Below are positions 22,772 to 35,215 of a stretch of DNA of 64,000 bases, in pieces. The position numbers and the translations under genes are program-made. The notes below the pieces were generated by a model. It saw only the letters and a program-made list of their open reading frames with translations, ran no database searches and was not told where the DNA came from. Source of the DNA: Arthonia radiata (lineage: Eukaryota > Ascomycota > Arthoniomycetes > Arthoniales > Arthoniaceae); the NCBI GenBank assembly GCA_002989075.1, contig PSQN01000012.1, positions 1,488,001 through 1,552,000 on the forward strand. The letters run 5' to 3'. Each line of letters begins with the position of its first letter. Position 1 is the stretch's first letter.

Positions 22772-25187
22772 ATGAAGTACACAACACGGCCCAGGGATCT
22801 TTCCCTGCTCGCCGCGACAATTCTCGGACTTCTGCCATCATACGCAATCGCATCTAATGTCATCTCCACAAATGGCTTCCAGACCTGTATGGAGAATTCG
22901 ACTATCAATGTGCAAAAGATGAACATTCAATTTGACAGATCCACCAACATGATCGCATTTGACGTCGCAGGCACAAGCGAGCAAATTCAGAATGTCACAG
23001 CAGCATTGGAGATCTCCGCGTATGGCAAACAAGTTTATCAGAATGCCTTTGATCCATGTGAAAACAAGGTCCACGTACCTGAGTTGTGCCCAGGTAGGCA
23101 TTTGTCTGTGAATCTAAAAGAATCAGAGATATACTAATAATGTTGGTAGTACCCAAGGGCAACTTCGCTGCCAAGGGCTCATATCAAATCCCACCCGACG
23201 TTGCGTCAATGGTCCCAGCCATTGCTTACACCGTACCCAATCTGGATGGCAACAGCAAGATGGAACTCAAGTCCAAAGACGGAGGCAACAATGGCACCGA
23301 CGTGGCATGTATCCAATCTCAGGTCACCAACAACAAGTCATTCTCCGTGCCTGCGGTGTCGTGGGTGGCTGCTGGTATTGCTGGCGCCGCACTTGTTGCC
23401 ACTGGTCTGTCAGCCGCTGCAGCAGCTCTCGGCTCTCATGGTGCTGGAACCTCCACATCAAGCCCAACGTTTACTGAGGTAATCCTTTACTTCCAAGGCA
23501 TTGCAATGAACGGCATGGTCAGCGTCCAGTACCCCTCAGTCTACGCCAGCTTCAGCCGGAACTTCGCGTTCAGCGCTGGCTTGATACCATGGGCAGGCAT
23601 GGAGCAGTCCATCGACTCATTCCGCGCCCACACGGGAGGCAACCTCACCGAGAGCAGCTGGGCCGAGCTTCAAAACACCACACTGATCAACCAACCAGTC
23701 AACACGACCGGATCGTCTTTGTCCAAGCGATCGGTGTTCGACTCCCTTGCTGAAGGCACATATCTCATGATCCGTGACGGTGGTGTGTCTGCCACCGTCG
23801 ATGGAAACCAAACGGACGTTGGTGGAGGTGCTCAGAACAGCACAGCCAACCCGGATAACAACAAGCAACAGAAGTTCGTTCAGGGTATTCAGTACTACGC
23901 TGAGCAGGCCACCATCCCTAAAAGCAACGTCTTCATGACAGCGCTACTTATCTTTGCCATCATTTTGGCCTCTATCGCTGCAGCTATCCTCCTCTTCAAG
24001 GTCATTCTCGAAGCTTGGGCGCTTTTCGGCAAGTTCCCCAAGAAACTCACAAGCTTCCGCAAGAACTACTGGTGGCTGCTGGCCAAGACAATCACCAATC
24101 TAATCCTCCTTCTCTACGGAGTTTGGACTCTGTATTGTGTCTACCAATTCAAAGAGGGCGACTCGTGGGCTGCCAAGGTGCTCGCTGGCGTTACCCTCGC
24201 GCTCTTCACTGTAGTACTCGTCGGTTTCACCTGGAAGATCTGGTCGATGGCCCAAAAGTTCAAAAAGTCTCAAGGCGACACTGGGGAGCTGTACGAGAAC
24301 AAGGAGATTTGGAGAAAATACAGCATCTTCTATGATAACTACCGACGTGGCTACTGGTGGCTGTTTATCCCAACGATCATCTACATGTTCGCCAAAGGCT
24401 GCGTTCTGGCTGCCGCAGATGGCAAGTCGTCGAACCACAGTCTCGCCCAGACTGCCGCACTTCTTATCGTCGATTCCATGATGCTGATCCTTCTCCTGGT
24501 CCTTCGACCATATAACTTGAAGAGCGGCAATTGGATAAACATCGTCATCCAAGTCGTCCGCGTTCTGTCTGTGGTGTGCATTCTGATCTTCGTTGAGAAG
24601 CTTGGATTTTCGCAGACCACAAAAACCGTGACTGGCGTAGTGAGTACAGATTCGAAAAGTGGTCTATTGAAAAGACTTGACTAACAATCTGCCAGGTATT
24701 GATCGTCATTCAAGCCGTCTTGACGGGTCTCCTGGGCATTCTGATTGCGGTCAACGCGATCATCAACTGTTGCCGCATGAATCCTCACCGCAAGCAACGC
24801 AAGGAAGCTGGTAAGTCTCTCCACGAACTTCAGAATCTTGTCATTCCGGAGCTAACAACATCGACAGAAAAAATGAAAGACAACCTCACGCCATTGGACG
24901 CTCACAACTCTCTGCTCATGTATCCGATGGTGAACGACGCCAAAGCACCCATGATGCCCGATATCCAGCAAGTCGGCGCTCATGCCCGTGGTCGCAGCCA
25001 ACAAGGTTACGACATGCTACCCCTGCGCGACGAGTCGTCAGACAGGCTACTGAGCCCCTCCCCATCAAGACAGCCGAATTTGCCTAGTCTTGTTCACGAT
25101 AGGCAGCGCAGCATGAGTCCGGTTGGCCCGCGTCAACCGCAGCTTCCTGACCTGGACTTCAAGGGCCGACCGGGCATGGCTCTATGA
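22772..25187 (+). CDS. flc: Flc-type TRP-like channel / flavin carrier protein
   Basis: Flc family polytopic protein (yeast Flc1-3) of ER and Golgi, implicated in FAD transport, calcium homeostasis and wall integrity. Exons 22772-23093, 23150-24639, 24696-24810 and 24868-25187 give 748 residues. A signal peptide (about 1-28) precedes an ML-like lumenal domain with spaced cysteines and N-glycosylation sites. The TRP-like domain has about nine hydrophobic segments, from VSWVAAGIAGAALVATGLSA to LIVIQAVLTGLLGILIAVNA. The cytosolic tail holds the family motif LTPLDAHNSLLMYP and a Ser/Pro-rich end. The third intron (57 nt) has no stop and is a multiple of three, so its retention would add 19 residues silently. 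The branch motif ACTAATA in intron 1 is clear. The exact Flc paralogue is not resolved. Confidence 0.93.
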
Positions 25188-25733
25188 GCGGCCAATCTGT
25201 CATCATTTTCACCATTGTCGAGCGTTTTCAAAGCAGCATATCGTTTGAGTATTGTAAATATCCAGAGCAAGGTGGTGAAGGAGGGGTGTGTAATTGGGTT
25301 GATGAAACCGTAGACGCCGGCTAACGGCTATGCAATCAACGACTATCTGATCCTCAGCCATCACATGTGTACGCTGCTTCTTTCCATGATGTGCGAAACA
25401 AATTTTGCATATGTCTTGGCACGACTGACTTAATTAAGTGCGTCTCCCATGACAACGAACTTCATCGCCTTTTCCCGACAACCTTGCAGCACTCGCAGCT
25501 TCACCCGAGTAATAATGACTTCTCGATCGGCGTGCTAGGTCTGCCAATGTGCTTGCGTCTCCGACAAGTTTGCGCAAAACGCCAGCTCCGGCTTTAATCT
25601 TCTAGACGCACCTGCTCGCTCTGTTTGCGTCATCTTGGTGTGCCTGATATTGTTTGCAGTGAACGAGTCAGATACATGTCTAAGACTGCTCGTGTGATCA
25701 AGTACCACTGTCATTATCCTGCCGCAGCCGCGT
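25188..25733 (+). other. Intergenic region between flc and the DEAH helicase
   Basis: 546 bp between two genes on the same strand, serving as flc 3' flank and helicase promoter. No supported gene and no obvious motif. Confidence 0.45.
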
Positions 25734-28700
25734 ATGGCTCCTAAAGGGAAGAAAAAAAAGCCAACAAATCCAGCGCGTGGCTTCGCAACTACATCGACAG
25801 TGAGCAAGTCAAAGCAAGTCGAAAAGTCCGAGAACACACCAACTTCAACCGATGTCTCGAAACCTGTGACCCCGAAGTCTGAAGAGCTGAATGCACCCTT
25901 GGCCCCTGCGTGTGACAAGGTACATCACAGCCAGGGTGCCGGCGAAAGCGCACAGCGTGTGAAAGATTTCCATGAGCTCAATGCTGAAGAGCTCGAGGAA
26001 CGTCTCGAGGATGGTGACCTGCAGCAGATCATCGACGAATACTCTGACAAAGTCCTCCGTGACAGCAAGCGTCAAGTGAACACAATACAGACAGACTGCC
26101 GGACCAAGCGCGCGCAAGCGGAAGGCCTTCAATGCCGGCACGCTCTCCCACAGACAACCCTGTCACAGCTGCTCCAGCTTGTCAAGGAGGACCTCAATAG
26201 CGGGCGCTCTCACTTCGATCAGGCGCTCGGAAGCATCAACCCAGGTCACGGGCTTGTGGCTCGATTGTGGACCCTCGAGAAGAATCTGTCCGCACTTGGC
26301 TATCCTTGGGATCAGATCAAGATAGCCCTTAGTCACGTCCTACGATATCCACCAGCATCTGGAGACGCTCAATCATGGGGTCTAGAGCAGGCCCAAGACT
26401 TCCTCGCTGTCGCACTGCCAGAGCAAGATCTTCCTATATACGACTCGCAGACTGGTCATTTCGTCGAGGCTGATAATGGCAATCGAGCACACGGTAAGCA
26501 ATGATTCCGCCCTGGCTCCGCGCGACACAGACCCCATTCACCTGCGTATGCGTGAATGGTCGTTGGGTACAGTATTACAGATACTCTGGCATCGCTGTCG
26601 CGTTCTCTACCCATACCTGGTGTATCAGTGGGGTCCTGTGAGCTCATTAAACGAACTTTCTCGCTAACGGAGCGTTTCTCATAGATGACCACGATTCCGA
26701 CGATGATCAAGACATGCAAACGAATGCAAACGGCGCGGCCACGGGTCCCAAGTCACATGAGGCTTATTCTAAACCACCTCCAACACCGCCCGAAGATGAC
26801 TTCGAAGTCAGCGACTTGGAGGACGGTCTTGAGCCCGAAGAGTTGCAGTCAATCTACTTAGCGACCATGACCAAGCTTTATGACGCCGAACCCGACCTTG
26901 TGGAGTCTAAAGCACCGGCGAAGAGTAAGAAGAAGGGCGCCATGCAGAGGACGGTTGGGGCTCCTGCTGATACTCTTCGACCCGGCGTCCGCAAGCTGCA
27001 GCAAAAGTTGCTGAAGATCGAGAGTGACCCAATTTTCGACAGATACGCCGCGGAGGTGCAGTGGCAAAATGACCATATCTTATTGGCTCGAGAACGGGCT
27101 GAACGCCGGAGACTGCAGATTGACCAGCGGCCTGATACGCCAAAATCCATCACTGAGCCGCCACGCAGTTCAGCAGCGGCTTCATCCAGGCCAGCTGAAA
27201 GCCAGAACGGAACGGCTGTTCAAAATGACAGTGCCGATCAATCTGACGATGACCAGGCGCTGGCTGATCTGTTCAGTGCAGAACCTTCAAGCACCTCCGC
27301 TGATAATCAGCCCATAACAACAGAGCCCAATAGCGTTTCATACGTAAGCATTCGCAACTTTGGACAGCTTAAGGGTACTGAACCACGGCGTGTGCTCGAG
27401 GATGTTTGTAAGGCCAGGTGAGAGTGCTGCTCACAAGCCTGAGATTTAAAGCTAACACAAAGTCTCTAGGGACCCCGGTGTACAGCTCTTCTACAGACTC
27501 ATATCAACGACTGCGTTTTCGAATCGTCACAGATTACAGATACGATGGAGCAAAACACAAGCTTTTGAAGCCACTTGTCTGGGGCATCCTGCTGTCGCCA
27601 CCAAGATAGTAAGTTCGCAACCCTGCACTGTTTGGTCTCAGATTCGATCAGCTCTCAAAATGCCGGAGCCGATCAACCGGGGTGTATATCCGTGAGGAGG
27701 ACCTTTGCAGGAGGCTGTGCACTAAATACGATGCTGACAATTGTTGACCTAGTCACCTCGACAGAGTCGCTTCATCATGGGACACGTAGCGACTCCTAAC
27801 ATTGCACAGAGCCTCTCATTCGTCTCTGTATTTGCCCTCTTCCAGCTATCCGCGGCTTCAAGCCGCCGAGAAGACAAGGCATATCTGCGCTTAGACGCCG
27901 TCTGGAAAGATCTCTGGGGCGAATTTGCAAAAGCCTACAAACGTCAGGAAGAGGCTGCAGAGAAGGATCACGTTCGAAAGTTGAAGGCTTTGGTGGACGC
28001 GCGACCTAAACCTGAGAGTGATGATGACGTAGTACTTACGATGAACTTTAAGAAGAGGAATGGTGAGCCTGGAACCAGCGATGTGCATAGGAGCGGTATT
28101 GTTGGGAATGGGGCTCACATCGACGTCAAGAGCGTATGGCATGCAAAGAGCTCCACGCCCGCATACCAGCAGATGCTCCGCATCCGACAGAACTTGCCAA
28201 TGTGGAAATTCAAGGAGGACGCTATGAGGACAGTTGAGCAGCATCAGGTCACTGTCATCCGCGGTGAGACCGGCTGTGGAAAGAGGTAAGTTTAGAGCAT
28301 TCGTGGCTACCGATCTTCTTTCTTTATGCCATCAAGATCAGCACGAAGGGATGGCGAAAGCCTAAAGAGACCAACTTTGTTGATCTGTCCTACTGCGAAG
28401 ACGCTCACTGCTCTAACACCCTTGCCTAGTACCCAAATGCCCTCGTTCATCCTCGAGCACGAATTGTCTCAAGGTCGACAATGCAAAGTCTACTGCACAG
28501 AACCTCGTCGCATTTCTGCAATCACTCTCGCCCAGCGTGTGAGTCAAGAACTTGGAGAGGCAAAGCGAGACCTTGGCACAATCAGGTCTTTGGTTGGATA
28601 CGCTATCCGACTTGAATCGCAGGTAAGTCCTCAGCGCTCACGTATCCGCCTTTGATACTATTCTTGGAGCCGCTTCCCGGGCGTGAAGAACGGAAATATC

Positions 28701-31102
28701 TGAATGATTCCAAGCACCCCGATTTGATTGAACAAAGTTTGCCTTGCTGACATTGGCTCTACAGGTTGCAAGCTCGACAAGGCTTGTATATGCTACTACA
28801 GGTATTGTGCTCAGGATGTTAGAGTCTAAAGAGGGGTTCTCCGATATCACGCACCTCATCGTCGACGAAGTGCATGAGCGAAGCATCGAAACAGACTTCT
28901 TGCTCATCATACTGCGATCACTGACGGTTCGACGGCCAGAGCTGAAGGTCGTGCTGATGAGTGCAACGGTAGATGCTCAGAAGTTCTCGAAGTACTTTGA
29001 TAGCGCACCGATCCTCAACGTCCCAGGTCGGACGTTTCCTGTAGAGCGCAAATTTCTTGAAGATGCAATCGAGCTGACTCAGCACACGAGCGAAGCCGAT
29101 GGTGAGGATCAGGAGCTCAACGACGCCGAATCTGACGACGAGGGTAAGACAGATCTTTCAAGTCAGGAAAAATACCTTGCTCAGTACAGTGAGAATACTC
29201 GCAACGCCTTGGCAAAATGGGACCATCGTCGGATCAACTACGGTCTCATCTCGAAACTCATCACTACGATAGCGGTTCACTCAAGCTATACACGCTATAG
29301 CCAAGCCATCCTAGTGTTTCTACCTGGTATCGCGGAGATTCGGACAATGCATAGCATTCTTTCTGGTACTGAAACTTCAAAGCAGTACCTGATCCACATG
29401 CTGCACTCCTCGATCGGGTCAGATGAGCAACAAGCGGCATTCACTATTCCTCCTCGGGGGTTACGCAAAATCGTTTTGGCGACTAATATTGCGGAAACGG
29501 TACTTCAATCCTGCTTTTATTGCTGCGTAATACACTGACTCCTTGATCCAGGGCGTGACCATTCCGGACGTGACCTGTGTCATTGATACCGGAACCCACA
29601 AGGAGATGAGATTCGACGAGCGTCGCCAGATCTCTCGCCTGAACGAATCATTTATCAGCCGGGCAAACGCTAAGCAGCGATGTGGTCGAGCTGGTCGTGT
29701 CCAAGACGGCTTGTGCTTCCACTTATTCACCAGGCAGCGTCACGACGAAAAGATGACAGAGGCCCAAACACCAGAGATGTTGCGTCTCAGCCTTCAAGAC
29801 CTTGTCATGCGCGTCAAGATCTGCAAGCTGGGCAACATCCAGGAGACTCTCGCCGACGCTCTGGACCCGCCGTCTTCTAAGAACATTCAAAGAGCCATCA
29901 CTGCGCTTACCGAAGTCGACGCGTTGACCAAAACAGAAGAGCTCACAGCATTGGGCCAACAGCTGAGCAAGCTCCCATTGGACCCTTACCTAGGCAAGCT
30001 CATCCTGTACGGTGCCATCTTCAGCTGTCTCGACGTCGCCCTCATCCTCGCCACGCTGCTCAGCTCCAAATCACCATTCGTAGCCTCCCCGGGTCAAAAA
30101 GGGCAAGCTGACACCGTCCGAGCCGCGTTTAAGAAGCACGACTCGGACCTTCTCACAGAATACAACGCCTACTGCGCCTGGCGTCGTACCTGCCAACAAG
30201 GCACCATGCCCGAATCTCAGTTCTGCCGTCGCAACTGCCTCAGCGCACAGACGCTCTGTAACATCGAGGACATAAAAGCCCAGCTCCTTACAGCACTCGT
30301 CGACGACGTCCGCATCGTCACCCTCTCATCTACCGAGCGCTCTCAACTCTCGCGCGTCTCGAACACGGGTACTTTCGGCCGTAGACGCACTTTCGTCTCG
30401 ATCCCCTCGACCTACGATACACAGAGCGCCAATTTTGACCTCGTCTCCGCCGTCATCGCCTGGTCGTTCCACCCGAAACTCCTCATGCGTGACGGCCGTG
30501 GGTGGAAGAATATCGCGAATAGCCAGAGCATCAACATCCACCCCTCTTCTGTCCTCTCTAAAAGTCCACCGCAGAATTTCGACAAAGTCCGCTTCTTAAG
30601 CTACTACAGCATCCTACAATCAGGTGGCGCCGGCCGCTTTAACGCCAACAGTCTCACGCCTGTTAACGCTTTGAGTTTGGTGCTAGGCTGCGGCACAACG
30701 ACTTGGTGGAGCGTCGCTGGCGTGATAGGTGTTGATGGGCGCCTGAAGTTCTCGGTGGATGTGCCTGCGCCCAAACGGAGGTCAAAGAAGTCGAGTAAGC
30801 AGGATGGCGAAGAGGCAGCGAGTGAGGTAGCGAACAAGCCAGCGAATGAGGCAGCGAGCGAAACAGCGGAAGGGGTAGCGAACGAAAAAGTCAACGGGAC
30901 AGCGAAGGAAACAGACGAGATCATCGGCCCATGGAAGACATTCATAGCGCTCAAGTTCCTGCGCCGCAGACTCGACGAGATTGTGCAGCGGAAGTGGAGG
31001 CGGCTTGCGGAGCCGCTGCCCAGGTTTCTGGAGCGGTGGATGGAGGTGTTTGGCGAGATGGCTGGGGCGTGGCAGAAGGTGGCGGAGCAGAGGGGAGTCT
31101 GA
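25734..31102 (+). CDS. DEAH-box RNA helicase, DHX57/DHX29-like
   Basis: Large ATP-dependent RNA helicase of the DExH DHX29/DHX36/DHX57 group (fission yeast Ucp12-like). Exons 25734-26493, 26685-27417, 27470-27608, 27810-28285, 28430-28622, 28765-29499 and 29552-31102 give 1528 residues, each junction in frame. The N-terminal ~550 residues are low-complexity and acidic, then contain DPGVQLFYRLISTTAFSNRH, shared with fungal DHX57 proteins. Helicase motifs: Walker A GETGCGKST (about 698-706, split by the fourth intron), DEVH (801-804), SAT (833-835) and QRCGRAGRV (1054-1062). HA2 and OB-fold regions follow (LGQQLSKLPLDPYLGKLI; FLSYYSILQSGGAGRFNANSLT). An Ala/Glu-rich repeat interrupts the C-terminal part (30808-30915). 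The role in translation or RNA turnover is inferred from the family only. Confidence 0.93.
30808..30915 (+). repeat. In-frame imperfect repeat coding for Ala/Glu/Asn-rich insert
   Basis: Imperfect copies of a short GC-rich unit around GCGAATGAGGCAGCG encode a run of EAASEVANKPANEAASETA type within the helicase C-terminus. It sits between a basic patch (PKRRSKKSSK) and the conserved WKTFIALKFLRRRLD segment, so it looks like an expanded linker. Confidence 0.7.
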
Positions 31103-31658
31103 GGATGTTTGTGTGGATGAGTTGAAGCGTGGGTGGGAGTGTCTGGTTGAAGACTACGATGTCTGGTGGTGTAAAGCTGAAGACTACCATTGTCCGGTGT
31201 TGTGCAGTCAGAACTTGTATAACAGTGCTGCAGATGATGTATGATCATAGAATAGAAGCAGATGTGATTGTGCCCTCGCGGGTTTTCGACCTCATATGAC
31301 AGGCCTTGACGTTGATGTTAGGATAACGTACATTTGGCACGGATTGATGCTTGCTACTATGCTCACGCCGAAGCTAGAAGGCAGTACTTGTCCAGCCGAC
31401 GTTGTAATTATTAGGCGTCTGACATGGCTCAGTCACAAATAGGAAGAAGGCTGCCATGCTCAATGCTTCCAATGCTGTAATGTACATATGCGAGCACATG
31501 AATCTACCCTCGCTGACTGGACATACTCTTCGACATGCATGTGCAGACGATTCCCGAGCGATGTTGACAGTTGAAGCGAGGTAGCTATGCTGCCAGTGCT
31601 CCATCCATGCAAATGCCCTGGACACGCGCTGACTGACTTAGTCGGCCAGGTCCTCCTA
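31103..31658. other. Convergent intergenic region, helicase and RPA1
   Basis: 556 bp between two converging stop codons; it should hold both 3' UTRs. Frames here are extensions or shadows of the neighbours. No gene is supported. Confidence 0.5.
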
Positions 31659-33734
31659 TCACGCAGGCACGAAGAGCCCATTGTCCTGCTCCAAATTGTA
31701 CTGCTTGAGCATGTCCGCCAACCGCTCGGCTTCCCGCGAGAAGTCCACCGGATTGGCGCCAGACACCTGATATCGCACCCTGCAACCTCGTTAGCATCAC
31801 ATCCTGAGCCTTCATACCACGAGCATCAACATACCTCTGCTGATCCTGGAACGTATCCATCTTCGCCCGACACCTCCACACCCACGTCCTCAACGTCGCC
31901 TCCGCCACCGTCTCCTTGTATCGCGCCTCATCATTATCCTTCATCTCAATCAGGTCATTCGCCGTCATACCAAACACCAGCCTTCCCACATCGTCAAAAC
32001 AGCTGAGATAGCAGCTGCCGGTCCAGTCACTAACATTGACACTAACAATGTAGCGCCACTCCGGCGCAGGGAAGCGTCTGTCGCAGCGCTCGCAGCTCCA
32101 CTCGCCCTGGTTGATCTCCACGACCTTCTTGTTGCAGCCTTCAGACTGGCAGGCGGGGTACGCGATGGTGCTGTCGGCTTTGATGTAGACGATGGTGGCT
32201 TTGAGGGTGAAGTAGTCGGTCTGCTCGGACATGCCCAGCTTCTCCTCCTTGACTGTGGCGATGGTCTTGTACTGGTCGTTGCGGCCGCCGCCACCTGTTG
32301 TGCCGAGAACGGCGGCGTGGGAGGTGAAGGTCTCGTTGTTGCCTTGAGCGTCGTACCAGCCTTTCAAGCCGTAGGCTTCGTCGAGCTGGGGGTCTGCGGT
32401 CATTGAGCCAGAGGATAGAAGGGACAGAGATTTGCCGTTGAAATCGGAGACACGAAGGCCTTTGAAAGCTACGACGGAGCCTTCGGGCACGGCGAAGGCG
32501 GTTGCGGCGTTGCCCCAGATCGTGAGACGGCATTGGTAGCCTGACTGGTCGCAGATAGTAACGTCGCGCTTGTCGTAGGGCTTGCCAGTGGACTTGGAAG
32601 TGATTTGTGAGGTCTCAGCGACTTCCTTGAGAACACCGATGGCATCGATGACGGAGTCCTTCTCAACGGTCTCGAGATCTGATAGCGCGACGAAGTTGTA
32701 CTTGACTTTGGGCGCGGATTCTTGGTCTTCAGCTTTCTCGACGACTGTATCACGCTCGAAAGTGAGCTCGTAATCGTGGTTGAGGTTGCTGAACTTGCGG
32801 TTGGCGATCTTGACTTGGCATGGTGAGGTAACGTAATATGCCACGCCTTCCTGAATTACGTCGTAGAGCTGATCGCACTGGTCATTGAATCCAGTGGCTC
32901 GGATCTCGCCGGAGTCGTCAAGAAAGTTGCACGAGAACAGCTTGCCTTCACCGGTGCTCTTGTGCCAAGTACGAATGTCGCCCTTGTATGTGCAGCGTGC
33001 TCGGATTGTCCACTTGTGAGCGTAGGGTGAGAGCGCTTCGATGGGGTAGATGTTACCACGGCTTGAGGATGAGGCGCCATTCGTCGGCTTTGATGACTGT
33101 GGTCGCTGCTGTGGTTGAGGAGCCGGCTTGTTCCCATAGAAGTTGTTGGAGTTGATCGCGCCAGGTTGATTCTGACCGTCTTCCTTCTTGACATCGGCTT
33201 CTTGCTTGACGGATCCATCCTCAAGCGGACCAGGAGCACCAATCTTCTCACGCTCACCGAGCTCTTCGAGAACCTCACAGTCAAGGATGACGATGATTCT
33301 GGGTTTGTCAGATGGAGGGACTCAAGCAATGTAGCCGAAAACTCACTTCTTGCCCTTGACGTCTTGCGCTTGGTATTGCTTGATCTTGACAAACGAACCC
33401 TTCTTCAGCTTCTCGTTCTGTACCAAGAAGTTTAAGGCTGCACGGTGTTAGCCGGATATTTGTCGTCCAGAGGATTAGAGATTCGTACATGTTCCCAGCA
33501 TGCTCTGAATGAAGTTATCGATGTCACTGAAGACACATCGATATCTCTCGACATCGGAGCTGTTCTTGCTTTGCAGCTGCTTGATCTGCAGGCATTGTAG
33601 CACTGGGCTCGAGACCTCTTGGTTGAGGTAGATGCGCCTAACGATGATGATCAGTACGTGCGCGGTCGCAATAGGGTCCAATTGCAGTACCTAAGTGCTC
33701 CAGTAGATACTGTGGATTCTGCGTTGGCTGCCAT
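31659..33734 (-). CDS. rfa1: Replication protein A large subunit
   Basis: RPA1, the 70-kDa subunit of the single-strand DNA-binding complex used in replication, repair and checkpoint signalling. Exons 33734-33691, 33637-33489, 33437-33347, 33298-31835 and 31779-31659 give 622 residues, the normal length. The N-terminal protein-interaction OB fold (about 5-110; STGALRRIYL, SFVKIKQYQAQDVKGKK) is followed by a Pro/Gln/Ser linker and then DBD-A (IYPIEALSPYAHKWTIRARC), DBD-B (FVALSDLETVEKDSVIDAIG) and DBD-C. The DBD-C zinc ribbon is intact: C478, C483, C497 and C500 (C-x4-C-x13-C-x2-C). Splicing the last 55-nt intron gives RVRYQVSGANPVDF and the end LFVPA; reading through would replace that C-terminus. 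It is divergent from the dienelactone hydrolase gene. Confidence 0.97.
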
Positions 33735-34222
33735 GTGAAGACTGGGTTGTTGAGGAGATGATGATCCGCGAATGTGAGAAGATCTGGAGTTGGACGATAT
33801 CTTGTGATGAGATGGCGACGCGCGGGGCATCTAGGCGGACGCGTCTTAACGCGACTTGATTAGGTGCTGCCAAACATATACATGGCAGCTGCCGTGGGTC
33901 CATATTACTGACGCAGCTGCTATGATACCATGTATCAGCCCACCCCTCCCCAAAAGCCCACTGCACCCAAACCTGCCAATGCCTCTGGACTCCTTTACTG
34001 GGCGTAAAAGAGCATTGAAGAGCATCCTGTCTCATATATTTGGTGCTCGATAATAGCCGCAGAAGTCTTCGACTCGTGTTCCAGCTTCCTGTGAACTCTA
34101 ATAGCCAAGCGACATCCCGTCCACCCAGACCCCACCTCACTGCTTTGTCTCCACAACCGCGCTGCAACACAGCATTTCAGGAAGTGCCTGGAACCCAGTT
34201 GAAAATCATACCCGCACGTAAA
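33735..34222. promoter_or_regulatory. Divergent promoter between rfa1 and the DLH gene
   Basis: 488 bp between two divergent starts, with no credible gene inside. A possible MluI-type ACGCG element lies near 33838-33846 (GACGCGTC). In fungi such sites (MBF) mark S-phase genes, which would suit rfa1. The link is inference from one site. Confidence 0.45.
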
Positions 34223-35215
34223 ATGGCGGACGAAAACGCCACCCGCGCCCCCGAATCCGACGCCCTAGCCCAAGACACCCAGCCCGAACCCAGCGCCCTC
34301 TCCTCCGCCGACACACGCGCCCAATCCGGTCCCACAATGGGCGACCACTGCGTTTCCGACGCACCTCTTTCCACCTCCGCCAACCCCCCAAAAGGCGAGA
34401 TCACCGAGCTCGGCTCCATCCAGACCTACATCAGCAAACCGCCGTCCTACCCCTCCGAGCCGTCGAAGCTGCTGCTACTCCTCACAGGCGGCACAGGCCT
34501 GCATAGCCCGAACAACCAACATCAGGCGGATCTGTATGCAGCGAAAGGTTTTGTGGTGATAATGCCGGATCAGTTTAATAACGATGCTGCGCCTAATACT
34601 GCGGCTGTGAGCCCGACGGCTGCGGAGGGGAACCAGGATCCGAGTCTGTTGGAGAGGGTGAAGTTGGGGGCTGCTGAGACAGCGAAGAGCTTTATGATTG
34701 ATATGTGGTTGGCTCGACAGACGCCGGAGAAGGTCGTGCCGGGCTTGTTGAAGGTGCTGGAGGCGGCAAGAGAGACGTTTGCGGACGCTGTGGCCAATGG
34801 AGGCGGTGTGTACGGCGTGGGGTATTGTGTCGGTGCGAAATACCTGCTGCAATTGTTAGCGGCGCTGAAGTCGACAGAGGGCGAGGGCGACGATCAAGAG
34901 AAAGCCGCGGCCACGAAAGAGCCAGAGCTCAAGTGCGGTGCGATTGCGCATGGGGCTATGGTGACGAAGGAGGATTTGGAAGAGGTGAGGAGACCAATAG
35001 CTATCGTTGCAGTGGCGGAGGACAGCCTGTTTCCTGATGATGTGAGAGAGCAAGGAAAGGCGGCGTTGGAACTCAATGCTGTGGATCACGATGTGAGAAC
35101 TTTTGAGGGTGTGCCACACGGCTTTGCCGTGGTGGGAGACTACGGGGAGGAATCAATCAAGAGTAAACAGGAAGAGGCGTTCGGTGTAATGTGCTCGTGG
35201 CTGGAAAGCCATTAA
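34223..35215 (+). CDS. Dienelactone hydrolase family protein
   Basis: Alpha/beta-hydrolase of the dienelactone hydrolase (DLH, Aim2-like) family, probably cytosolic, substrate unknown. 330 residues, intronless. The catalytic triad is visible: nucleophile Cys202 in GVGYCVGAKY, an Asp in the EDSLFPDD block (267-273) and His299 in GVPHGFAV. The oxyanion-side strand LLLLLTGGTGLHSPN is also typical. The ATG at 34223 is the first in frame; a second Met at residue 39 (34337) starts MGDHCVSDAP, which is how many family members begin, so the first 38 low-complexity residues may be a species-specific extension or 5' UTR. An acidic insert (EGEGDDQEKAAATKEPE) precedes the last strands. Confidence 0.9.
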   Translation: MADENATRAPESDALAQDTQPEPSALSSADTRAQSGPTMGDHCVSDAPLSTSANPPKGEITELGSIQTYISKPPSYPSEPSKLLLLLTGGTGLHSPNNQHQADLYAAKGFVVIMPDQFNNDAAPNTAAVSPTAAEGNQDPSLLERVKLGAAETAKSFMIDMWLARQTPEKVVPGLLKVLEAARETFADAVANGGGVYGVGYCVGAKYLLQLLAALKSTEGEGDDQEKAAATKEPELKCGAIAHGAMVTKEDLEEVRRPIAIVAVAEDSLFPDDVREQGKAALELNAVDHDVRTFEGVPHGFAVVGDYGEESIKSKQEEAFGVMCSWLESH

